Below are positions 52,003-60,000 of a stretch of 60,000 nt of DNA, piece by piece. Position 1 is the stretch's first letter. Each line of letters begins with the position of its first letter. The stretch spans positions 1,578,250 to 1,638,249 of the forward strand of contig NW_019773513.1 of the NCBI RefSeq assembly GCF_001039355.2. The letters are read 5' to 3'. The DNA is from Lingula anatina. Taxonomy: Eukaryota > Brachiopoda > Lingulata > Lingulida > Lingulidae. The notes under the pieces are model-generated. The model ran no database searches and was not told where the DNA came from. It saw only the letters and a program-made list of their open reading frames with translations. The position numbers and the translations under genes are program-made.

Positions 52003-52133
52003 GTATAATTTTTATTTATTTATTTTTATTTTCGAAAGCCCTCGGCTGAGAATCGAACCCACGACCGCCTCCGGCTCCCAGCTTCGGGTCGAATTAGCTA
52101 AGAAGTCACCTCGCTCAAAGTCAATAATTTTAT
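52003..52133 (-). mobile_element. tRNA-derived SINE-like copy
   Basis: Read on the minus strand, a tRNA-like head contains an A-box-like TTAGCTAATTCG (about 52102-52090) and an RNA polymerase III B box GGTTCGATTC (52059-52050), followed by an A-rich AAAT tail (about 52033-52010). Short direct repeats flank it (ATAATTTTTAT / ATAATTTTAT). The T-arm does not pair properly, so this is not a functional tRNA gene. The short length suggests a truncated or tRNA-only copy. Confidence 0.55.
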
Positions 52134-52236
52134 AGAAGTAGTTCAAGCTTGCTGGACCGGCTTAGGGTTTCCAGGAAAGGAACCAAGCGGCGAAATCAAA
52201 GCCAATCCCTCTCCACCTCCAAGATATTGGAAAATG

Positions 52237-52256
52237 TTTTTTTTTTTCTGGGGGGG
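52237..52256. repeat. T-run to G-run junction
   Basis: Eleven T residues, CT, then seven G residues. Third T-to-G junction in the window. Confidence 0.88.
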
Positions 52257-52549
52257 TCTATATAAAATCTTAATCATTTTCTTTCGCACAGTCTATAAAG
52301 ATCTCCTACTTTTCCTTCAGTTTCAGCGTCTAGATGGGTACCATAGGCAGTCCAAAGAACCTGAGCGCCCCCATCAGCTGCCGTCAAGCAATTTTCTTAA
52401 CTACGGCTATGGATGAGATACTGCTTTCTCTGCTTTACATGGACTGAATATTTGTTAAAGACAAAGACGTATATAATCATTCTGCCTTTGTTGGAATACT
52501 CTAAATAAAATATCATGTCACTTGGATAGGTGTGCTCATAAACATTGCC

Positions 52550-52905
52550 AGTCATACCTGTGTACCATGAAAATCTGACTCCCCTAAAAGGTGACTCTCC
52601 AGTCAGATTTTTATTATGAAAATCTGACTCCCCAGTCAAAGTTTCATAAGGAAATTTTGACTCCCCACTCAATGGCGGATTGAGAGGGGGGTCAGGGGGG
52701 TCCTGCCCCCCCCCCCCTTCGGTTTCTGAAGAGTATATCACATCAATATCCCCTCTTGAAATTAGAAATTTGACTAGCTAAATTATAGTTCTAAACCGTA
52801 CCAAAGGGCACTGTTTACTCTCCAAAACACCAAAGAACTTTCGGGGCCATTGAGCAGGGAATCAGATTTTCGTGGGAGTCAGATTTTCATGTTACACCGG
52901 CACTG
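52550..52905. mobile_element. Inverted-repeat element D with internal GACTCCCC modules
   Basis: The left end reads CCTGTGTACCATGAAAATC followed by TGACTCCC; the right end, reverse-complemented, reads CCGGTGTAACATGAAAATC followed by TGACTCCC, giving terminal inverted repeats of about 27 bases with three differences. Inside the left part, an ATGAAAATCTGACTCCCC module recurs after about 49 bases, and a third weaker copy follows. The middle holds G6 and C12 runs. On the minus strand the modules read as an xLTGESxF peptide repeat, but this follows from the DNA repeat. The outer bases CAGT/CAGTG suggest hAT-like ends; no 8-bp target duplication was found. Confidence 0.72.
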
Positions 52906-53797
52906 ATGGCAACCAAAATTTATCACAATGATTATTTTGCAAGGATAGATTCACGAAAAATCCTTATTATGGTCTATCGCAATTTTCTGTCATTTATCTT
53001 TCTAATTTTCACATAATGCAGGGTTACTGAGAGGCTCCGATTGTCTCGACTTCATGGTTCGTTCTTGCTGTCAGCCCTGCTTTTTGCACTCAATTTGTAT
53101 ACGGTTTTCATTTTAAGACGCTCGATAGAAAAGTTCCACTAGATATATTGAAAATAAGATTTGCAACTGAATAAGCTCTCGCACGCCCAGCTGCAAATTA
53201 CATGTATATATTATTGCTGTTTTACTAGAAATCCTGCCTAGGAAATTGTGAATCAATTTCTATTGTCATTCAGATTAATGCTGATCTTAATTTTTATGGT
53301 GCCGACCCTACTACGTGTCCTAGACCCTATGGAAATACATACACTTTAGCATGGTACTGTATTGGCGTACACGTTTCCGTCCGGTACTGTTGTTTTTTGT
53401 CCCTACTGGCGCTATGTCCGCCAGTCTAATAACCTTGCGGTTTACCAAACCTCATTCCCTTTTCTCTATTTCTCGTGTTTTATGCAATAATTTTCTGTGT
53501 CTATGGTGGGGAATGATTTCTATCAGGCACTTAAAGACCTGCTTCTTAGGAATAACGTTACGCTTTTCTACTGATCGATGCAAAATCGCATGCGAGATAA
53601 TTGCCGTAGAATATTAAATCACTTATAGCATTTAAGGTATGAGATGGTTCATGCCCAGTGTGTATTTTCGCACACTGATAGGACTATGGACATCGATGGC
53701 AGTGCATTTGAGCATGTTCAGCTACTTAAGGTAGGTTAGGGAATGGAGTACTATGTGCCGTTGAGAAGATGATTAACATTATTACTATAACTATAAC

Positions 53798-53848
<51 letters not shown>

Positions 53849-55005
53849 CCATAGTAGAACCGATTGAAATCAATGATCATGTCCTTACATAAGTTTTTAA
53901 TTATTTTTTTTTATTAATCAAAAAGTTGTATTTCAAAACATCATTAAAAACGAGATTATCTTTTAATAGGTGCCAGGCTTTTACTTGTTAGGAATGTCTC
54001 CATCTTAATATAGCTTCTGTCTCCGTTTGTTGCCGTGAGGAGACACGCAAACTAGTGTTCAACTAAGAATGATTATGTTAAGCCTCTAAAGATGACTGCT
54101 CATGAAACGATCATACCTTAATCTTGACACTTTGCATAACACGGGTTTCTTTTTCTCTTTTTTTTCCCCTCGATGCATATCCAGTGAAGAGTATCTGTGA
54201 GAATTTGCTGTGATTTCCTTTGCCTAATCTACTTTGTGATGGACATCGATTATCAAGCAGCCTGCTTCATTCCACTTACCAGCAAGTTGTCACTGGGCAA
54301 TGACAGATGTGTACATCAGTCACTTTTGGGAGGGGAAGGGTGATAGGGGAAGCTAAACGGACTTCAAGAAATGAAATTCATATATTCATTTTAAGATAGA
54401 ATAAATCATTTATGTAAAATGACATTGATATGACAGAATTATTTAATATAAACTGACATCATTACACTGAATCCACAAAATCAGTTTGGTGAATTTTAAA
54501 GGTACTCAAGAGTGGAGGTATAATATGTTGGCGAGAAGCTAAGTTATGCTGCCGAATGCGATCAGCACAATACAGTGATTGTTTTAGCACTCACTTTATT
54601 CTGCCATTAAATATACGTCAATATGTTGCCAATAAAAATCAATATACTTTCAAAAGGAAATTCCTCAAGCCTGGGTAGAATTCCGTGACACTCTATCGTG
54701 GCATTTAACGTGAGACTATGGCGAAGCCCGTATTGGACTGCAGCACTGCTTAAGAGTATCCTGGAGCAATTACCAAGGGGCCGCAATTGTTGAGATTCAG
54801 GCAAACAAATGTATACGTTATGCGTTTAATTTCAGATTAACTTCAAGTTTTTAAACTTCCAAGTTCTGCTTAATTTCTAGCTTACTATCTAGTCTCGAGG
54901 TTACCTCCTTAGGCCTATATCCGCGCCACGTTACGAAACTAGGTCAAGCTGAAAGAAATTTGCTTTTTGTTTCCACCAACAACGGATGTTTTTCTTGGTG
55001 CATCA
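52906..55005. other. Intergenic stretch
   Basis: No supportable gene. It holds the ATT microsatellite at 53798-53848. The frame at plus 53351-53617 (88 codons) has no recognisable domain. Confidence 0.6.
53798..53848. repeat. (TTA)n microsatellite
   Basis: About 17 TTA/ATT triplets, preceded by an irregular ATTACTATAACTATAACTA stretch. Confidence 0.97.
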
Positions 55006-55370
55006 TTAAAGGAATATCAATTGTGCGTATGAAACTCATATTTCACGATAAATAAATTGTAAACAACTCAAAGAAATATTTCAAAAAATCTATTTCACTA
55101 TCAAAACAGCGGTTATCGCAATTATTCTGGAATCTGTGCCAGCCATCAGACCACGTGGACCTTCAAAGATGGCTGTACTTCCGTAAACAAAAACAAACAA
55201 ACAAACAAATTAAAAATGGATTCATTAACTATTGGTTAGAATGAGAAAATCGTTTATCCCAAGGTAATCTTTCTTTATTATTATTTTTTTATTTTATTTC
55301 ATTTTACTATTATTATTATCTTTTTTTTTTTTTTTTTTTTGGTCAAGACGGAGAGTTGTTATCTCTTTAG
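55006..55370. mobile_element. MITE family A, copy 2 (diverged)
   Basis: Diverged copy of the element at 7140-7493. The left end is TTAA then AGGAATATCAATTGT; the right end is GTTGTTATCTCTTTAG. The most conserved interior block is CAGCGGTTATCGCAATTATT, followed by TGGAATCT and CACGTGGACCTTCA. It has acquired an AAAC repeat near 55190-55210 and ATT/poly-T runs near 55276-55340. Both termini carry substitutions, so it is older or less constrained than copy 1. Confidence 0.82.
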
Positions 55371-57546
55371 GATTGGCACCCAGTTCTTCATCTTTTAAAT
55401 TGGTACCTTTACTCGTAATTTGAGCGCTTTTAGTGTTTGCCTATATAGCGCGCCCTCTTGTTGTGCAATTAATATGTTTGTTTACGCAAAAGCCTCGATC
55501 CATACAACACCATGAACTGAATCAAAACTGTACCTAACTGAATATTGTAATTAAGTGAGGTCTTCACTGCTGCCTTGGTGCTTCTTTTGATTGATTGACG
55601 GCGGTGAGATATTTAAGTGTAAAAGTATTGTTTCAGAAAGGAACGGCGTCTTTGATGCCTCAGAAAGGTCAGCTCTAAGGATAGAAGATGAATATACTTC
55701 GAAGAATGAAATGGTTTCCGTCAGACATTCTGACAAGCAATTATCAATCAGCATTTCATAGTAAGGAATCAGTTCCTTTAATGGCCAACGGTAGATTGGC
55801 ATTGTTAAAACCTGTAAAGTGGGTACGCTGAGATGCGAAATAAAACTAGCCTGTGGTCTTCGTGTTCAGCGAACAACTAGTATGTGAAAGTTGATGCAAC
55901 TATTCTAATGATCTGAACTACTTTCTTAATGATATTGTCACCTTTCGCCCCAAAACACTTTATTTACTGCCTTACATACTTTCTTTTTGGTAAAAGATAA
56001 ATCTTCAGTGTTCAATGATTAAATTAATTAACATTTTAACATATGCCATCTTACGGGTGACGTCATAATTGCAATTTTGGGGTAAAAATGAAAAAAAATC
56101 TTTTTCTCAAATATCTCCTTTACATGAGCACCCACGTTGGCCGTTTCAACGCCGATTCTAAATCAGCACAAAGATAGATTCATTATTGAATAACTAGATG
56201 CACCAAAAACTTTACTTTCGGTCTCTGGATGATAATAAAGGGTTTCAACATCCTTAAGATAGATGTGTATTTATGTGTGGTACAAATAAAAAAAGACTGG
56301 TTGTGCTTTTTTTAAATATGATAACATGAACAGATTTAAATGAAGCTCATTAATGGGCTTTAGGCAGATATAAGACGATGCATTCTTCTCTAAGATTAAC
56401 TAGTTAAATTAAAGCCACAAATGACAACCATAATCCAGTACCGGTTAAAAGCCTTTTTTTATACTAAAATGTATTAAGGCTTATCATTATTTTTAATGCG
56501 TAAGGCAAGCCATTTAAACAATTATCTGCAATTATGTATATCGAAGGCAATGTATTATTTAATTGCCAAAAGCATTTTTCAGTCAGCTTTGTTCTACTTC
56601 CTTTTTGCCTTATATAACATATTGGTTTTCTTAGAAGTCCAAAATCGAGATGGAATATGATCTGCTCTATCATTGCTCACCGATCTGGGTCTTTTCTTAG
56701 AACTGGTTTCTTCTTCGAAAGTGTTTTCAAGTAATTGGAGTAACAAACAATTGATTGTTTTACCATTGAATTCCCTGAAGTGAACTTTACAATGTTCTAG
56801 CTAAAAGGTAGGAAAAAATCTTCAAGTCCAAGCGAAAGAAAGAAGTATCAATCAAGAAATCTTAGTTTGGCGTTCATTTTCAAAAATATTTTTTTTAATT
56901 TAGTTTTAGGCGTGTTGCCAATTATCATGGCCTCACAGTGCACAGGGTTCATAGTTATTTTCCATTTGTTCTAAATTTCACATGAACAATGATTGTACAA
57001 AACACAGTAGATCTTTTATATAAAAAGCGTTTTGGTTTAATTTTTCGGGTACTTTGGCTATGTCTTATTAGTGACATAGGAGAAAAAAATCAATCATGCA
57101 GTTTGTGTATTATCTCTTCACAGGCAAGCAGATTAAGGAATAAAAAGCGTTGGTTTATTGAGTTAAACTCAGGTAAAGGGTCCATTGGGAACTGGTACAG
57201 CTATATGCAGCAGTCACGAGAGTTACACAGACGTGATTCGATGAATCATGAGGAATAGTCGCTGTAAGACTTGTGACTTGTCCCCAGTTGACATACCGCT
57301 GGCAAATCTAATAACGTAAAAGGCACATGGTTTTTTTTTTCATACCAAGAGACCTTATCAGAAGGCCGTCATTTTTCCGAAAGCTCTACAAACGTTAGGC
57401 GTTACGTTAGGGAAGCAGATTGTGCTGACAAGAAAGGAAGAAAAAAGTTAAAATGTGCCAATAAGTTCTCTTACCTCAGCCAATCGCTTACCTTAATTCC
57501 CAATTCAAGAAGGGGTGTTTCCTTTGTATCTTCTTTAATCATTTTT

Positions 57547-57548
<2 letters not shown>

Positions 57549-57583
<35 letters not shown>

Positions 57584-57588
57584 TGTGT
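57549..57588. repeat. (GT)n microsatellite
   Basis: A perfect GT run of about 40 bases followed by TTGTGTGTGG. Confidence 0.97.
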
Positions 57589-58799
57589 GGACAATGTTAA
57601 TATTCCGCAGAGGACAGCCGTTAGTCAGTTAGCAATCTGGTATACCATCTTACTGTTCCAAAACTGTTCCAAAAACTATTCGAAGCTTACCTCAATACGA
57701 TTCCAGACAAATTGCTTGGTTTATATTCTAATCTAACGAAAGAAATAAATGTGCTTAAAAGCCTAATATATCGCTCTTATATAGACCTTACACCTGCACT
57801 CATAACTCGATCCAATATACAATCTGACTGTTGTTAAGATAATTACATTTTGCTCAACACTATGGTTGGAATTCTCAGACAAAAAGGTTGACCGGATTGA
57901 ACCATCTAAATCCTGTAATCATCTAATATACTGTCTTTTCTCTTTGTAATTTTCCTCGGATGTCGACTGAGGATATTGTTTTCTTTATTGCCACTTGCAA
58001 TCTTTGTCAGACTCTGAAGATGGTCTGCCTTCCGATATTATTACTACACGTACGATTAATCCCTAACACTGAAATGGCCTCTTTTCGTAGGGACTAAGTT
58101 GCCTATTTGTAGGCTCGTACCTTTGCGTCATGATACAGTCTCTGCTGATGTCATGAGTAATTTGAAAAGCAGGACCCCTCTAGCGTACAATGAACACAAT
58201 CGACTTTGATTATACAGCAGAAGATCTTCATTACTTGGAATTTTCTTTTTCATTTCCGATTTTCACAACTTAAAGTGATATGCAATATAGGCCTAATAAG
58301 ACAAGATGGCATCTACAGTAGGAAGTGAATGGATGTGAAGGGAAGGGGTTTATTTTGCAGTATACACTTTGTCACATCACTTTTCAAGCATCGGCTGAAG
58401 CATACTTACCACAAAGTTGACATTTGTGATGGGGTGATGATGATTTTGATGATGATTACGACGAAAACTTTCGTCGCCATAAACCGCCCGGTTGCAAAGC
58501 AGATTATCACTTTTGGTCCTTACGTGAACATGGTCTGAAGACAGAGATGTTTTAAAAGGTCTCTGAGAGACTAAATCCAGGTCCAAACCTTCTATTGCTT
58601 CTTTTGAAGGCACAATAAGTTGGTCTTTGCTTTTTTAATTTCTTCATTTGACAAATTGTTTTGTTTCACTCTTCCCTAAAGATCCATACGACCTCTCAGA
58701 TCGCGGCGATTTCATCCCCTCGCTACACTTGTGAAAACCTGATAACCAATTCATCTTCAAATTAGGTACGACATATGTCGGCTAATTACACAAAAACAA

Positions 58800-58963
58800 T
58801 GGTAAAGGTTAAGTACATTAGTGATACACTTGTTTTCGTCCTTTAGAGCGCAATTCAGTACGACATGTTTCAACTAAAAAAAAGAAAAAAAATAGTAAAG
58901 GATACCGGTAGGGGGATTAGTTATACACTTGTTTTCATCCTTGAAAACACAATCTACTAATAA
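58800..58963 (+). repeat. Diverged tandem pair, period about 99
   Basis: GGTAAAGGTT...ATACACTTGTTTTCGTCCTT recurs as GTAAAGGATA...ATACACTTGTTTTCATCCTT 99 bases later. Non-coding local duplication. Confidence 0.7.
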
Positions 58964-59810
58964 AATGTAGCATCAACGTTCATAAACGCATTGTCAAATT
59001 CTCTTCAAAAATAACTATTTCTGCCCTTATTAACATAACCTGGATTTGTGTGTTTCTAACGTTATGACTCTACTTACTGAATTACTGAATTAATTGAACA
59101 ATGCAACAGAACAATCAGATACTGGTCTTAGTGTGTTCTAAGTGATGTGCCATTTTGAAAATCTGTCAATGAAAACGGGTATAGAACATATGACAAAAAT
59201 ACCAACAGCACTTCCAAGTCTTGTTAACACATTTGAGGAAAAAAAGAAGGTAAAAAGAAAGGATCTCGTGCTTCTCAAAAACATCTGCATTAGCCAGGAA
59301 TAGAAATAACACGCATATCTTAGATATTAAAAGACAATATTCTGGGAGTATCCGGAAATATTTCCTGAAAACCGTTTGTGTCCTTTTTGCAAAGTGAAAG
59401 CTAAGCTCGCTCCACTTCACGTGCTATTGTATCAAATATACATCCGAGAGCTGGTATTTATATGCAACTAATGAAAAGGGTCTCTTACTATCGATACATA
59501 GGCGATAATGAAAAATTTATTGCTATGCTAACACTTAAGGACATACAGGCCTTGCTGAATGCGATCGAGTCATTATGTAGGGCCTACATTTAGAAATGTT
59601 TCCAAACTTGGTGATGCTTTGTTGTTGGATAATTAGTATAAACAATAACTTTCATTATACCATCATGTTTCAACCTGTATTGTATTACACATGTATTGTA
59701 TTTCATTGTAATTTTTCTGTAATATGTTGTACTTAATCACCGCCTCAGTGGTGTATTTCATTACAATATAGTCTATGGTACACGTAAGTTTGTTTGAAGG
59801 CTAAAACATA

Positions 59811-59831
59811 NCCCCCCCCCCCCCCCCGGGG
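59811..59831. repeat. Ambiguous base followed by C16 and G4
   Basis: The only N in the window (59811) precedes sixteen C residues and four G residues, which suggests a homopolymer the assembly could not resolve. Confidence 0.95.
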
Positions 59832-59902
59832 CTCCTGTGACTTTGTCACACATCTCTGTAAAATAAAAAGCTCTAAACACCAGATATCAAAACCCGTGGG
59901 AC

Positions 59903-59904
59903 AA

Positions 59905-59939
<35 letters not shown>

Positions 59940-59942
59940 ATA
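59903..59942. repeat. (AAAT)n microsatellite
   Basis: About ten AATA tetramers in a perfect run near the right edge of the window. Confidence 0.97.
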
Positions 59943-60000
59943 GCTAATGGTGATGATTGTTTTTCAACATGGGCCCTTTTAAGGTTGATTGGTACTCTAA

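Larger units (their letters stand above)
55371..59810. other. Intergenic stretch without recognisable genes
   Basis: About 4.4 kb, no domain-bearing frame. It contains a GT microsatellite (57549-57588), a GATGATGAT-type run near 58431-58460 and a diverged tandem pair at 58800-58963. Confidence 0.62.

Noticed and set aside
52041-52115. Functional tRNA gene
   Set aside because: The B box is good, but the T stem does not pair and no anticodon arm could be assigned, so a SINE or pseudogene is preferred.
52397-52741. 114-codon minus-strand frame with LTGES peptide repeats
   Set aside because: The peptide repeat is explained by the DNA modules of element D, and the frame runs out of the element into unrelated DNA.
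1-60000. CRISPR arrays, operons or phage-like modules
   Set aside because: No regularly spaced identical repeats, no compact gene strings and no ribosome-binding sites; the window is eukaryotic.

Overview
The window reads as nuclear DNA of a marine invertebrate, most likely a lophotrochozoan such as a mollusc, annelid or brachiopod. The signs are AT-rich intergenic DNA, long dinucleotide microsatellites, frequent ACATGT-centred palindromes, decayed Tc1/mariner transposons, several foldback (MITE-like) families, and single-exon class A GPCR genes of a type expanded in such animals. The phylum is an inference and cannot be fixed from this sequence alone. Nothing prokaryotic (operons, Shine-Dalgarno sites, CRISPR, IS elements) is visible.

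Only two protein-coding genes can be supported. Both are on the minus strand and encode paralogous rhodopsin-like receptors. The first (1-616) starts inside the window and runs off its left edge, so only the N-terminus through TM4 and part of extracellular loop 2 is seen. The second (28633-29928) is a complete 431-residue single-exon receptor. By eye the two are about 69% identical from TM1 to the end of TM4 (90 of 130 aligned positions), so they are members of a local tandem family whose other members may lie to the left.

The rest (about 97%) is intergenic and repeat-bearing. By region: 0.6-7.1 kb holds microsatellites; 7.14-7.49 kb is a MITE with TTAA ends, with a diverged sister at 55.0-55.4 kb; 16.64-16.88 kb is a perfect 118-bp tandem duplication; 24.2-24.9 kb is a broken Tc1-type transposase; 27.49-27.61 kb is a small palindromic element; 31.2-38.4 kb carries two copies each of two foldback families, lying upstream of the complete receptor; 39.74-40.1 kb is a second mariner-like transposase relic; 47.6-51.7 kb has a diverged duplicated segment flanking a degenerate ~120-160 bp repeat array; 52.0-52.1 kb is a tRNA-like SINE head; 52.55-52.9 kb is a fourth inverted-repeat element; 55.4-60 kb is mostly unannotated with a few simple repeats.

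I found no clear new multi-gene system. The most worthwhile leads are the receptor pair with non-canonical class A micro-switches, and the set of short foldback transposons with no autonomous partner visible in the window.
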